The notes: generated by a model from the letters alone, not told the origin. A stretch of DNA of 64,000 bases from Streptomyces sp. NBC_01276 (GCF_041435355.1 NZ_CP108442.1:5082501-5146500); one strand, 5' to 3'. Counted from the stretch's first letter, positions 53,474 through 62,665 are shown. Program-made: numbers and translations.

Positions 53474-54757
53474 ATGACCTCGCTCGACGACGCCACCGCC
53501 ACCTCGCCCGTCCTCGCCACCGCGCGAGCCGCCCGCACCGCCGCCGCGGCGATCGCCCCACTCCCGCGGTCCGCCAAGGACGCGGCCCTGCTGGCGATCG
53601 CGGACGCGCTGGAGGCCCGTACGGCCGAGATCGTCACCGCCAACGCCGTCGACACCGACAAGGCCCGCGCCGCCGGCACCAGTGAGACCGTCATCGACCG
53701 CCTCACCCTCACCCCCGAGCGCGTCGCCGCCATCGCCTCCGACGTCCGTGACGTCGCGGCCCTCCCCGACCCCGTCGGCGAGGTCGTCCGCGGCTCGACC
53801 CTCCCCAACGGCATCGACCTCCGCCAGATCCGCGTCCCCCTCGGCGTCGTCGGCATCATCTACGAGGCCCGCCCCAACGTCACCGTGGACGCCGCCGCCC
53901 TCTGCCTCAAGTCCGGCAACGCGGTGCTCCTGCGCGGCAGTTCCTCCGCCTACGCCTCCAACGTGGCCCTCGTCGCCATCCTCCGCGACGCGATCGAGAG
54001 CGCCGGCCTGCCCGCCGACGCGATCCAGCTCGTCCCCGGCGAGTCCCGTGACTCCGTCCGTGAGCTGATGCGCGCCCGCGGCCTCGTCGACGTGCTCATC
54101 CCGCGCGGCGGCGCCTCCCTCATCAAGACCGTCGTCGAGGAGTCCACCGTTCCGGTCATCGAGACCGGTACCGGAAACTGCCACGTCTACGTCGACGCCC
54201 AGGCCGACCTCGCCATGGCCGTGGACATCCTCGTCAACTCCAAGGCCCAGCGGCCCTCCGTCTGCAACTCCGCCGAGACCCTGCTCGTGCACCGCGACAT
54301 CGCCGCGGCCTTCCTCCCGCTCGCGCTGGACGCCCTCGCGGACGCCGGGGTGACCGTGCACGGAGACGCCGAGGTGCTCTCGTACGCCGAGGAGTCCAAG
54401 GTCACCGCCCTCCCCGCGACCGACGAGGACTGGGCCGCCGAGTACCTGTCCTACGACATCGCCGCCGCCGTCGTGGACTCCCTCGACGACGCCGTCACCC
54501 ACATCCGCCGCTGGACCTCCGGCCACACCGAGGCGATCGTCACCACCTCGCAGGCCGCCGCGCGCCGCTTCACCCAGCTGGTCGACTCCACCACGGTCGC
54601 CGTGAACGCCTCCACCCGCTTCACCGACGGTGGTCAGTTCGGTTTCGGCGCCGAGATCGGCATCTCCACCCAGAAGCTGCACGCCCGGGGCCCGATGGGG
54701 CTCCCGGAACTGACCTCCACCAAGTACATCGTCACCGGCGACGGTCACGTCCGGTAA
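53474..54757 (+). CDS. proA: Glutamate-5-semialdehyde dehydrogenase
   Basis: A 427-aa NADPH-dependent reductase acting on glutamyl 5-phosphate in proline synthesis. Aldehyde-dehydrogenase-fold motifs: [28 protein letters not shown], and the catalytic cysteine in [15 protein letters not shown]. Length is usual. The ATG at 53474 follows a TACCCT box by 7 nt. Confidence 0.96.
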   Translation: MTSLDDATATSPVLATARAARTAAAAIAPLPRSAKDAALLAIADALEARTAEIVTANAVDTDKARAAGTSETVIDRLTLTPERVAAIASDVRDVAALPDPVGEVVRGSTLPNGIDLRQIRVPLGVVGIIYEARPNVTVDAAALCLKSGNAVLLRGSSSAYASNVALVAILRDAIESAGLPADAIQLVPGESRDSVRELMRARGLVDVLIPRGGASLIKTVVEESTVPVIETGTGNCHVYVDAQADLAMAVDILVNSKAQRPSVCNSAETLLVHRDIAAAFLPLALDALADAGVTVHGDAEVLSYAEESKVTALPATDEDWAAEYLSYDIAAAVVDSLDDAVTHIRRWTSGHTEAIVTTSQAAARRFTQLVDSTTVAVNASTRFTDGGQFGFGAEIGISTQKLHARGPMGLPELTSTKYIVTGDGHVR

Positions 54758-54834
54758 CCGGCCCGAGAACACGGTGTGGCCGGATTCCGGCTTACACCCT
54801 GCCCAAAGCAGCCCCCCAGGTCTACGCTGGTCCC

Positions 54835-55374
54835 GTGCCGGACGACGTGGGGGGCAAGCCGTTCCCGGACGACGGGGAGCCCGACGACGACCGCGGAGGC
54901 GCGGATCAGGACTTCGCCTCCGTGGTGTTCGACGAGGCCTTCGTCCGGAACGCCGAGATCCATGAACCGAGCGCGGCCGAGCGCCAGCGCGCCGCCGACC
55001 GGGCGCGCGCCGACGCCGAAGCCGCCCGCGTCGCCGGGGGCTGGGCCGGCGAGGACGACTACGGCCATCCCGACGGGTACGGGATCGACGACCCCGGATG
55101 GGAGCCCGGCCACTACGGCTACGGCTACGCGGAAGGCCCGTACGGGGTCTACGGCGGCAGCCTGCGCCCCTACCGCGGCCGGGCGCCCTGGCTGCGCCCC
55201 GTCGCCTGGGTGCTCGCCGTCGTGATGGGGCTCGGCATGGTCGCCCTGGCCTTCAGCGCGGTCTACCGCAGCGCCGCCGGCGAGGCGGACCCCGCCCCCG
55301 CTCCCGCCAGTACGCCGCTCGGGGAAGTCACCGGGGTCGGCGCGTTTACGTACCCCGTCGGCCGCCAACCCTGA
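54835..55374 (+). CDS. Membrane protein with FDExFVR motif, paralogue 1
   Basis: A 179-aa protein of unknown function. Residues 25-55 contain FASVVFDEAFVRNAEIHEPS and SAAERQRAADRARADAEA, a helical charged stretch; a Gly/Tyr-rich linker leads to one transmembrane helix (PVAWVLAVVMGLGMVALAFSA, about 122-143) and a short external tail. The N-terminal motif is shared with the next gene. TACGCT (54823-54828) ends 6 nt before the GTG, suggesting a leaderless mRNA. Confidence 0.82.
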   Translation: MPDDVGGKPFPDDGEPDDDRGGADQDFASVVFDEAFVRNAEIHEPSAAERQRAADRARADAEAARVAGGWAGEDDYGHPDGYGIDDPGWEPGHYGYGYAEGPYGVYGGSLRPYRGRAPWLRPVAWVLAVVMGLGMVALAFSAVYRSAAGEADPAPAPASTPLGEVTGVGAFTYPVGRQP

Positions 55375-55442
55375 AGGTACGACCCCACTCGCCCGTTCCG
55401 GAGCTGGGGGCTTCTCTGAAGCGGGGACAGCGGGGAGAAGCG

Positions 55443-56744
55443 ATGGCCGTACCAGGAGATCCACCAGGCGGCACCCCCGAGGGCATCGGCGAGGGTGACG
55501 ACGAACTGCGTCCGGACGAGTACCGGTCGGTGGTGTTCGACGAGGACTTCGTCCGCGCTGCCCGGCTCCAGGAGTTCTCCGCCCGGGAACGCATGGGCGG
55601 GCACGCCCGGGCCGTCCGCAGCCGGTCCATCTGGTCCGGAGCCGGCTCCGGGCACGGCAACGGCACCCCGGGGCGCGGCGCCCGACAGGGCATGCTGCTC
55701 GTGCTGCTCATCGCCACGGCCTTCGCGGTCGCCGTCTACATGGGCCTGCGCAACCCCTACGTCCCTCCGGCGGGCGGCAACACCGAGCCGCTGAGCAGCA
55801 CCGTCGTCCCCCTGGCGCCGGCCGCGGCCGTACCGGGGGGCCGGCCCGCGGACCTCTACGCGAGCGGCCCCGCGGCCGAGTACCGGGTCGGGGCGGCCGG
55901 GATCACCTTGCCGGCCGCGCGCCGCACCCACCACTTCACCGAGAGCCAGGTCGTCGCCGCCCTGTCCATCGCCAAGGACTACCTGGTGCAGTCCTCCCTC
56001 GACCCGGACGTGCTCGCCGGGAACGCCTCCCGGCCCGTGCGGGTCCTGCTGGACCCCGGCCAGCTCGCGCAGTTCGACGAGAGCATGGCCTCGCCCTCCG
56101 GCGACGGCCGGCACGCCGCCACCGGCTGGCTGGTCCGCTTCGACCCGCACACGGCCGTCGTGGCCGACTCCCGCGTCCGGGTCAGCGGCACCCTCACCTA
56201 CGAGGAGCTGAGCCCGGAGGTGCTGGAGGTCACCAGCGACCACACCTTCGTGTACGCCGTCCGCCCGGCCACCGGCCCGCCGACCGCCGCCGACGGGGCC
56301 TCGCTGTTCACCGTCCGCCGCGAGTTGCGGATGCGCTTCGACCGGGAGGACCTCACGACGGGCCGGACCGAGCTGGTGTCGGCGTACGTGATGGCCGGGC
56401 CGCAGGACTGCGCCACCGAGCCCGCGGAGGGCTTCCGCCCGCTGCCGGCCGGGGCCGGTCCCACCACCGTCGGCCCGCCCGCGAGCGATCCGTACGCCGG
56501 CGGTCACCCGAGGCGGACCGCCGGGCTCTGCGGCGTCCTGGCCCAGCCCCCGGCGAGCACGGACCCGGCGACCTCGGATCCCGGGGCCCAGGCCCCCGCG
56601 ACCCAAGCCCCCGCGCCCCAGGATCAGGTGACCCAGGATCCGGAGGCCCGGGCCCCCGCGAGCCCGGCCGCGCTGCGCCCCGCACCCGCGACCCGGGACC
56701 CGGCGCCGCCGGGGGAGGCGGCCTCCGTCAGCCCTGGTTCGTAG
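55443..56744 (+). CDS. Membrane protein with FDExFVR motif, paralogue 2
   Basis: A 433-aa protein starting at the ATG at 55443 with GGGGAGAAG upstream. Residues about 20-55 hold YRSVVFDEDFVRAARLQEFS and SARERMGGHARAVRSRS, the same head as its neighbour; one transmembrane helix (MLLVLLIATAFAVAVYMGL) follows, then a beta-rich external domain of some 240 residues and a long Pro/Ala/Thr tail. Function unknown; similar genes sit here in other Streptomyces. Its 3' end overlaps the convergent protease gene by 17 bp. Confidence 0.85.
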   Translation: MAVPGDPPGGTPEGIGEGDDELRPDEYRSVVFDEDFVRAARLQEFSARERMGGHARAVRSRSIWSGAGSGHGNGTPGRGARQGMLLVLLIATAFAVAVYMGLRNPYVPPAGGNTEPLSSTVVPLAPAAAVPGGRPADLYASGPAAEYRVGAAGITLPAARRTHHFTESQVVAALSIAKDYLVQSSLDPDVLAGNASRPVRVLLDPGQLAQFDESMASPSGDGRHAATGWLVRFDPHTAVVADSRVRVSGTLTYEELSPEVLEVTSDHTFVYAVRPATGPPTAADGASLFTVRRELRMRFDREDLTTGRTELVSAYVMAGPQDCATEPAEGFRPLPAGAGPTTVGPPASDPYAGGHPRRTAGLCGVLAQPPASTDPATSDPGAQAPATQAPAPQDQVTQDPEARAPASPAALRPAPATRDPAPPGEAASVSPGS

Positions 56745-57831
56745 CCCCGCCGGGGCCCTCGGCGTCCTTGCCCTCGGAGCGGCCGGATCCGGCGGACCCG
56801 CCGCCTCCCGCGGCCCCGGTGAACCGGTCGCGCAGCTTGCCGCCGAGGTCGCCCGCGCCGCCCGCTATGTCGCCGACCAGCTTCATCAGCGGATCCTTGC
56901 TGCTGCGCACGGAGTCCGCGTAGTGGGAGGCGGACTGGCGGAAGGAGTCGGTCACCGAGGTGTCCTTGTCCTCCTCGCGCCGCGGGTAGTGGCCGTCCAT
57001 GATCCGCTGGTAGTCCCGGTTCTGGGACCACTTCTTCAGCTCGGCCGCCCGGACCGTGGTGAAGGGGTGCGTCCGCGGCAGCATGTTGAGGATCTTCAGG
57101 ACGGAGTCGCGCAGGTCCCCGCCCGCCTCGTACTCCTCGGCCTGGGCGAGGAAGGCGTCCACGTTCATCTCGTGCAGGTGGTTCCCGCCGGCGAGCTTCA
57201 TCAGGCCCCGCATCGAGGCGTTGAGGTCCTGTCCCACCAGCAGTCCGGCCCGGTCCGCGGAGAGCTCCGACTTGCGGAACCACTCCCGCAGCGCGGTCAC
57301 TATCGCCGTGATCGCGACGGTCCCCAGCGGGATCCACGCCACCTTCAGGGCGAGGTTCGTCAGGAAGAGCAGGACCGTGCGGTACACGGCGTGCCCGGAC
57401 AGCGCGTGGCCCACCTCGTGGCCGATCACCGCCCGCATCTCCTCCTCGTCGAGCAGCTCCACCAGCGCCGTCGTCACGACGATGATCGGCTCGTCCAGCC
57501 CGATGCACATGGCGTTGGGCCGCGGATCCTGCTGCACGTACATCAGCGGGACCCGCTCCAGGTCCAGGATGTAACAGGCGTCGCGCAGCATCTCGTGCAG
57601 GTGGGGGAACTGCGTCTCGCCCACGCGCACCGAGTCCGACAGGAACAGCAGTCGCAGGCTGCGCTCCGGGAGCAGCCCGCTCAGCGCCTTGAACACCGTG
57701 TCGAAACCGCTCAGCTTGCGCAGCGCCACCAGGGCCGAGCGGTCCGCGGGGTGCTCGTACGCCCGCGAGGAAATGCCCGGGAACCTCCTGCGGTTGCGTG
57801 CCGGTCCCTTGTCGAATCCGATGTCCGTCAT
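56728..57831 (-). CDS. M48-family zinc metallopeptidase (HtpX-like)
   Basis: A 367-aa protease from the ATG at 57831. The zinc motif HEVGH is at 138-142 (RAVIGHEVGHALSGHA), a further ligand is likely the Glu in SELSADRAG, and a hydrophobic segment (TVLLFLTNLALKVAWIPLG, TVAITAIVTAL) just after suggests membrane attachment with the active site in the cytoplasm. The C-terminal 70 residues are Gly/Ser/Ala-rich and low-complexity. Such enzymes act in quality control of membrane proteins; substrates here unknown. Confidence 0.9.
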   Translation of the reverse strand: MTDIGFDKGPARNRRRFPGISSRAYEHPADRSALVALRKLSGFDTVFKALSGLLPERSLRLLFLSDSVRVGETQFPHLHEMLRDACYILDLERVPLMYVQQDPRPNAMCIGLDEPIIVVTTALVELLDEEEMRAVIGHEVGHALSGHAVYRTVLLFLTNLALKVAWIPLGTVAITAIVTALREWFRKSELSADRAGLLVGQDLNASMRGLMKLAGGNHLHEMNVDAFLAQAEEYEAGGDLRDSVLKILNMLPRTHPFTTVRAAELKKWSQNRDYQRIMDGHYPRREEDKDTSVTDSFRQSASHYADSVRSSKDPLMKLVGDIAGGAGDLGGKLRDRFTGAAGGGGSAGSGRSEGKDAEGPGGATNQG

Positions 57832-57970
57832 AGCGCCCTCCCCCTCGATCGGCTCTGCTGCCTCACGTCCATACTCTCCAACGCCTGAGTCGGCGTGAGC
57901 GTGCCCCGCGCCCCCGCATACGATGTGAGCGAAGTCTCCGCCCGCTCCCGACTCGATAGGTACATGCCTG

Positions 57971-58138
57971 ATGAGCCTCTCCACCACCGCCCACAACCTG
58001 GTCGTTCTCGCTGCGGAGGGCGGCGAGCAGCACGGCGGCAACCACGACAGCCTGAGCCCCTACCTGACCGGCGGCGGCGCCTTCTGCATCCTGCTGCTGA
58101 TGCTGTGGGTGACCACCCGCCTCAACCGCGACCGCTAG
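57971..58138 (+). CDS. Small single-pass membrane protein
   Basis: A 55-aa protein: MSLSTTAHNLVVLAAEGG, an external-type His/Gly segment (EQHGGNHDSLSPYLTGGG), one transmembrane helix (AFCILLLMLWVTT) and a basic end RLNRDR. The pattern (positive end after the helix) suggests C-terminus in the cytoplasm. Small proteins of this type are found next to nadD in Streptomyces, function unknown. It is divergent from the M48 gene. Confidence 0.75.
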   Translation: MSLSTTAHNLVVLAAEGGEQHGGNHDSLSPYLTGGGAFCILLLMLWVTTRLNRDR

Positions 58139-58187
58139 ACCCGGCTCGGGTTCCGGTCCGGCCGCCGTGGACGTGCCACCGGGCCAG

Positions 58188-58193
58188 TAGGCT
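58188..58193 (+). promoter_or_regulatory. -10 box of a probable leaderless nadD transcript
   Basis: TAGGCT ends 8 nt before the ATG at 58202. Confidence 0.5.
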
Positions 58194-58201
58194 CTGCGCT
58201 C

Positions 58202-58819
58202 ATGGGAGAGCAGGAAGTGCCTACGGGCCCGGTCAAGCGCCGGCTCGGCGTCATGGGCGGGACGTTCGACCCGATCCACCACGGACACCTGGTGGCCGCC
58301 AGTGAAGTGGCCGCCCTTTTCCACCTCGACGAGGTGGTCTTCGTGCCGACGGGCGAGCCGTGGCAGAAGTCGCAGCGGGCCGTGTCCCCCGCGGAGGACC
58401 GCTACCTGATGACGGTCATCGCGACGGCCTCGAACCCGCAGTTCTCGGTGAGCCGCATCGACATCGACCGCGGCGGTCCGACGTACACGATCGACACCCT
58501 GCGGGACCTGAGCGCGCTCAACGCCGACGCCGACCTCTTCTTCATCACCGGCGCCGACGCCCTCGCGCAGATCCTGACCTGGCGCAACGCCGACGAGCTG
58601 TTCTCCCTCGCCCACTTCATCGGAGTGACCCGGCCCGGCCACGTGCTCACCGACGACGGCCTGCCCGAGGGCGGGGTCTCGCTGGTCGAGGTACCCGCGC
58701 TGGCGATCTCCTCCACCGGCTGCCGTGCGCGCGTCGCGCAGGGCGATCCCGTCTGGTACCTGGTGCCGGACGGTGTGGTGCGCTACATCGACAAGCGTGA
58801 GCTGTACCGGGGAGCCTGA
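58202..58819 (+). CDS. nadD: Nicotinate-nucleotide adenylyltransferase
   Basis: A 205-aa nucleotidyltransferase making nicotinic acid adenine dinucleotide in NAD synthesis. [12 protein letters not shown] (residues 19-30) holds the HxGH motif, and [11 protein letters not shown] is the ISSTxxR motif. Length is usual. It heads the block nadD, LCP-like gene, rsfS, phosphatase, an order conserved in actinobacteria. Confidence 0.95.
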   Translation: MGEQEVPTGPVKRRLGVMGGTFDPIHHGHLVAASEVAALFHLDEVVFVPTGEPWQKSQRAVSPAEDRYLMTVIATASNPQFSVSRIDIDRGGPTYTIDTLRDLSALNADADLFFITGADALAQILTWRNADELFSLAHFIGVTRPGHVLTDDGLPEGGVSLVEVPALAISSTGCRARVAQGDPVWYLVPDGVVRYIDKRELYRGA

Positions 58820-58843
58820 GCTTCCGGAGAGAGGGGCCCCGCG

Positions 58844-60550
58844 GTGAACGACCCACAGGAGCCGTACGACCCGTACGCCGGCCGGCAGCAGCTCATCGGC
58901 TACGACCCTTACGGCAGACCGGTGTACGGCCAGGTGCCCGCGCAGTCCGTCCAGCCCGCCCCGCCGCGGTACGAGCAGCAGTACGAGCAGGCGTACGGGC
59001 AGACGTACGACCCCTCGTACGGGCAGTCGTACGACCAGGGGGCGCCGGGGCAGCAGCAGTATCACGTGCCGCAGCAGGAGTACCCCCAGTCTCCCCAGCC
59101 CCAGGCAGCCCCGCCCCAGGACCCTTCCTACGGGTACGACACCCGGCAGGACCGGCAGTGGATCCCGCAGCAGCACGCCGAGCCGGCCGCCGAGCAGGCC
59201 CCGCAGGCCCCCCAGGCCCAAGGGGGGCCGGAGCCGCGGTCCGTGCCCGCGCCGCGCCGGGAGGCCGCCGCGGACCCGGAGGCGGCCGCCGGCTACCACA
59301 CCGAGCAGTTCGCCTTCATCGAACAGCAGGACGACGACTCCGAGGACGTCATCGACTGGCTCGCCTTCACGGAGAGCCGCACCGAGCGCCGCGAGGAGGC
59401 CCGCCGCCGCGGCCGCAACCGGGTGGTCGCGCTGATCGTCGTCCTGGCCCTGTTCGTCGTCTGCGGCCTCGGCTACCTCTGGTACGCGGGCAAGCTGCCC
59501 TTCCTCGACGGCCCCGGGCAGAAGAAGGCCGCCGCGGCCGCCACCGGGGCGCAGAAGCGCGACATGATCGTCGTCCACCTCCGCAACACCAAGCGCGGCG
59601 GCAGCTCGACCGTCCTCCTCGTGGACAACGTCACCGCGAAGCAGGGCGCCACCGTCCTGCTCCCCAACACCCTCGGCGTCGCCAAGGAGGACGGCACCGG
59701 AACCTCCCTCGGCAAATCGGTCGAGGACGGCAGCCTCGGCACCCGCGAAGCCCTCGACACCGTGCTCGGCACCCACATCGGCGGCACCTGGCGACTGGAC
59801 ACCCCCTTCCTGGAACGCCTCGTCGACCTGGTCGGCGGCATCGAGGTGGACACGGACACGGCGGTCCCGGCCGACGACCAGGCCAAGGCCCCCGCCGTGG
59901 GCCAGGGCCCCAAGCAGTCCCTGACCGGCGCGATGGCCGTCGCGTACGCCACCCACCGGGCCCAGGGCGAGCCGGAGGCCAAGCAGCTGGAGCGCACCGG
60001 CAAGGTGCTGTACGCCGTGCTGCGCAAGATCCCCGGTGACCCGAAGGCGGCGGCCACGACCGTCGAGAGCATGGGCCAGATCCTGGACCCGGGCCTGGAC
60101 GCGCAGAGCCTCGGCGCCCTGCTGTCGCGCATCGGCGAGCACGCCAAGGTGGGCGCCTACCGCACCGAGGTGCTCTCCGTGAAGCCGGACGGCGGCCTCA
60201 CCGACGACGCCAACAAGCGGGTCGTCAAGGAGCTCCTCGGCGGCTCCTTCACGGCCGCCCAGCCCGGCGCCGCCCCTCGGGTGGGCCTCAAGGACGCCAC
60301 CGGTGACGAGAAGGCGCAGGTCGCGGCGAAGGCTGCCCTGCTCAACGGCGGCTACGCCTTCGTGGACGGCGGCAAGGCCGACCGGACGGCGCCCGCCTCG
60401 CAGATCACCTACCAGGACGACGCGCAGCGGGACCGGGCCGTCGGCGTCGCCAAGACGCTGGGGCTGCCGGAGGCGGCGGTGAAGAAGGCCGAGAACGCGG
60501 TGAACGCGGACATCGTGGTGACGCTGGGCAAGGACTACAAGCCGTCCTGA
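58844..60550 (+). CDS. LytR-CpsA-Psr-like protein with LytR C-terminal domain, degenerate core
   Basis: A 568-aa membrane protein from the GTG at 58844. The first 160 residues are Tyr/Gln/Pro-rich (YEQQYEQAYGQTYDPSYG), one transmembrane helix (VVALIVVLALFVVCGLGYLW) follows, then an LCP-like domain (about 235-400) and a LytR C-terminal domain (about 465-560). LCP enzymes attach wall glycopolymers to peptidoglycan, but the usual SDT and IPRD motifs are not seen (LLPNTLGV instead), and the Arg-rich DFGRxxRQQ motif is changed to ATHRAQGEPEAKQLER. It may be a non-catalytic relative. It starts 24 bp after nadD. Confidence 0.85.
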   Translation: MNDPQEPYDPYAGRQQLIGYDPYGRPVYGQVPAQSVQPAPPRYEQQYEQAYGQTYDPSYGQSYDQGAPGQQQYHVPQQEYPQSPQPQAAPPQDPSYGYDTRQDRQWIPQQHAEPAAEQAPQAPQAQGGPEPRSVPAPRREAAADPEAAAGYHTEQFAFIEQQDDDSEDVIDWLAFTESRTERREEARRRGRNRVVALIVVLALFVVCGLGYLWYAGKLPFLDGPGQKKAAAAATGAQKRDMIVVHLRNTKRGGSSTVLLVDNVTAKQGATVLLPNTLGVAKEDGTGTSLGKSVEDGSLGTREALDTVLGTHIGGTWRLDTPFLERLVDLVGGIEVDTDTAVPADDQAKAPAVGQGPKQSLTGAMAVAYATHRAQGEPEAKQLERTGKVLYAVLRKIPGDPKAAATTVESMGQILDPGLDAQSLGALLSRIGEHAKVGAYRTEVLSVKPDGGLTDDANKRVVKELLGGSFTAAQPGAAPRVGLKDATGDEKAQVAAKAALLNGGYAFVDGGKADRTAPASQITYQDDAQRDRAVGVAKTLGLPEAAVKKAENAVNADIVVTLGKDYKPS

Positions 60551-60603
60551 GCCCGCCCGACACGGCCGTGGGAATGCCCCGGCCCCGGCTCTGACCTGGT
60601 GCT

Positions 60604-60633
60604 CCGCCCGCGCGGAACGTAACGCGCGGGCGG
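60604..60633 (+). terminator. Hairpin after the LCP-like gene
   Basis: CCGCCCGCGC / GCGCGGGCGG with a 10-nt loop, 53 bp after the stop and 58 bp before rsfS. Confidence 0.6.
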
Positions 60634-60691
60634 TGTCGGCGGTACATGAGACCCTTGTAAGGATCTGCCCGCCAACCCGAAAGCATGGCCA

Positions 60692-61138
60692 GTGACCGCC
60701 ACGGACCGCTCCATCGAGCTCATCACCGCCGCCGCCCAGGCCGCGGCCGACCGGCTCGCGCACGACATCATCGCGTACGACGTCAGCGACGTGCTGTCGA
60801 TCACCGATGCCTTCCTGCTCGCCTCCGCGCCCAACGACCGCCAGGTCAAGTCGATCGTGGACGAGATCGAGGAGCGGCTGCTCAAGGAGCTCGGTGCCAA
60901 GCCGGTGCGCCGCGAAGGCGACCGCGACGCCCGCTGGATCCTGCTCGACTACGTCGACATCGTCGTGCACGTCCAGCACAGCGAGGAGCGCGTCTTCTAC
61001 GCGCTGGAGCGCCTGTGGAAGGACTGCCCCGAGATCGAGCTCCCCGAGGACGCCAAGCTCACCATCGGCAAGGCCGAGGAGCACGCCAAGCTGCGCGAGG
61101 CGGCGGGCGACGACGAACTGGACGGTGATCTGTTCTGA
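60692..61138 (+). CDS. rsfS: Ribosomal silencing factor RsfS
   Basis: A 148-aa protein that binds L14 and blocks subunit joining under starvation. Family features: DIIAYDVSDVLSITDAFLLAS, PVRREGDRDARWILLDYVDIVVHV and a C-terminal YALERLWKDCPEIELPED. The GTG at 60692 lacks a strong ribosome binding site. Its TGA overlaps a CTG that starts the next gene (CTGA), so the two are coupled. Confidence 0.95.
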   Translation: MTATDRSIELITAAAQAAADRLAHDIIAYDVSDVLSITDAFLLASAPNDRQVKSIVDEIEERLLKELGAKPVRREGDRDARWILLDYVDIVVHVQHSEERVFYALERLWKDCPEIELPEDAKLTIGKAEEHAKLREAAGDDELDGDLF

Positions 61139-61791
61139 GCACGGCCGACGCGGGCAAGTCCGGCAGGAAGATCGTCCTCTGGCGGCACGGCCAGACCTCG
61201 TGGAACCTGGAGCGCCGCTTCCAGGGCTCCACGGACATCCGGCTGACCGAGACCGGTGTGGCGCAGGCGCGCCGTGCCGCCCGGCTGCTCGCCTCCCTCC
61301 GGCCCGACGCCATCGTGGCCTCCGACCTGAGCCGGGCCTCCGCCACGGCGGCCGAGCTGGCCGCCGTCACGGGCCTGCCGGTGGAGCACGACGAGGCGCT
61401 GCGCGAGACGTACGCCGGTGACTGGCAGGGGCTCACCCACGAGGAGATCCTCGACAAGTACGGCGAGCAGTACGCCGCGTGGAAGCGTGGCGAGCCCGTC
61501 CGCCGCGGCGGCGGCGAGCTGGAGACCGAGGTGGCCGACCGTGCCGCCCCGGTGGTCCTGCGCCACGCCGGCCAACTGCCGGAGGGCGGCACGCTCGTCG
61601 TCGTCAGCCACGGCGGCACCATCCGTACGACGATCGGCCGCCTGCTGGGCCTGGAGGCGCACTACTGGGAAGGCCTCGGCGGCCTCTCCAACTGCTGCTG
61701 GTCCGTCCTCGGCGAGGGCGCGCGCGGCTGGCGCCTGATGGAGCACAACGCCGGCACGCTGCCGGAGCCGGTCCTCGGCGACGACGACTGA
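61135..61791 (+). CDS. Histidine phosphatase family protein, probable CTG start
   Basis: A 218-aa phosphoglycerate-mutase-like phosphatase. The catalytic motif WRHGQTSWN has His18 of the deduced protein, followed by LTETGVAQARRAARLL, and a second catalytic His in VVVSHGGTIRTTIGRLL. No ATG, GTG or TTG lies in frame between the upstream stop (61126) and the catalytic motif, so the CTG at 61135, overlapping the rsfS stop, is the only plausible start; the first GTG (61258) would remove the active site. Substrate unknown. Confidence 0.9.
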   Translation: MSTADAGKSGRKIVLWRHGQTSWNLERRFQGSTDIRLTETGVAQARRAARLLASLRPDAIVASDLSRASATAAELAAVTGLPVEHDEALRETYAGDWQGLTHEEILDKYGEQYAAWKRGEPVRRGGGELETEVADRAAPVVLRHAGQLPEGGTLVVVSHGGTIRTTIGRLLGLEAHYWEGLGGLSNCCWSVLGEGARGWRLMEHNAGTLPEPVLGDDD

Positions 61792-61905
61792 GGGCCGCCG
61801 CAGGGCGCCTCGGACCCGGATTTCACTTTCCGGCTGGTCACAGGCTAGAGTTCTTCTTGTTCGCAGCGAAGAACACCGGAAACGGGGGAAGCGCGGCGGA
61901 GAGCG

Positions 61906-61978
61906 GGGCTATAGCTCAGTTGGTAGAGCGCCTGCATGGCATGCAGGAGGTCAGGAGTTCAATTCTCCTTAGCTCCAC
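61906..61978 (+). tRNA. tRNA-Ala (anticodon GGC), copy 1
   Basis: Acceptor GGGGCTA/TAGCTCC, anticodon stem CCTGC/GCAGG with loop ATGGCAT (GGC), T-arm AGGAGTTCAATTCTCCT. CCA is not encoded. Confidence 0.96.
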
Positions 61979-61982
61979 AGTG

Positions 61983-62016
61983 AAGGATCCCGTCCCCAAC
62001 AGGGGGCGGGATCCTT
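61983..62016 (+). terminator. Terminator of tRNA-Ala copy 1
   Basis: AAGGATCCCGTCCCC / GGGGGCGGGATCCTT directly after the tRNA. Confidence 0.8.
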
Positions 62017-62121
62017 GCGTTTGTTCCCTTTGCGCTTGCTGACCCGGCCGGTACGGGCATGGCAGAATCGGACGGCCGGAGGGGGACACGACGGCCCGAC
62101 GCGGGAGGGAGTCGCTGACGG

Positions 62122-62355
62122 ATGGGTGCACACCGGCGGCGGTGCGACTGGTGCGACAACGGCACGCCGATCGTGCGGGACATGGACCCGGTCAATCCCG
62201 ACTACCAGTACTGGTGCGAGGAATGCGCGCGGGCGCTGATCATAAAAGGCGACCCGATCGAGACGTACCGGGAGCTGGAGGGCGAGCCGATCTACGGCCG
62301 GCTGCTCGACGAGCACTGCACGCTGAAGCGGTTCTACCAGTTCGCACGCGCGTGA
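62122..62355 (+). CDS. Small zinc-ribbon-like protein
   Basis: A 77-aa protein with two cysteine pairs, CDWC (residues 8-11) and CEEC (32-35), which probably bind one zinc ion, and a further Cys in DEHCTLKRFYQF. Function unknown; it lies between two tRNA-Ala genes. The ATG at 62122 follows GGGAGGGAG (about 62103) at somewhat long spacing. Confidence 0.75.
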   Translation: MGAHRRRCDWCDNGTPIVRDMDPVNPDYQYWCEECARALIIKGDPIETYRELEGEPIYGRLLDEHCTLKRFYQFARA

Positions 62356-62501
62356 CGCGGTAAGTCTGGATGATGTGGGTCATATCGGACATGGCTCGGG
62401 TTCCGCGGAAACCGATTTTTGGACCAGGGCCATGACCGTGTAATGTTTGGGACGTCGCCAAGGGGAACCGGAAACGGGAAGCCGGGCGGCAGGCAAGACG
62501 A

Positions 62502-62574
62502 GGGGCTATAGCTCAGTTGGTAGAGCGCCTGCATGGCATGCAGGAGGTCAGGAGTTCAATTCTCCTTAGCTCCA
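62502..62574 (+). tRNA. tRNA-Ala (anticodon GGC), copy 2
   Basis: Identical in all 73 positions to copy 1, and the next bases (CAGTGAAG) are also shared; flanks then differ. A recent duplication or gene conversion of the tRNA unit is likely. Confidence 0.96.
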
Positions 62575-62580
62575 CAGTGA

Positions 62581-62615
62581 AGAAGCGGGCCGCCCGGATC
62601 GGGTGGCCCGCTTCT
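62581..62615 (+). terminator. Terminator of tRNA-Ala copy 2
   Basis: AGAAGCGGGCCGCCC / GGGTGGCCCGCTTCT directly after the tRNA. Confidence 0.8.
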
Positions 62616-62665
62616 CGTTGTGCCCGTTGTGCGGAACGGCAGAGCGTCCGCGGGAGGCCCTGCGG

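Noticed and set aside
61258..61791. GTG at 61258 as the phosphatase start
   Set aside because: It would delete the catalytic RHG motif that is encoded just upstream in frame.
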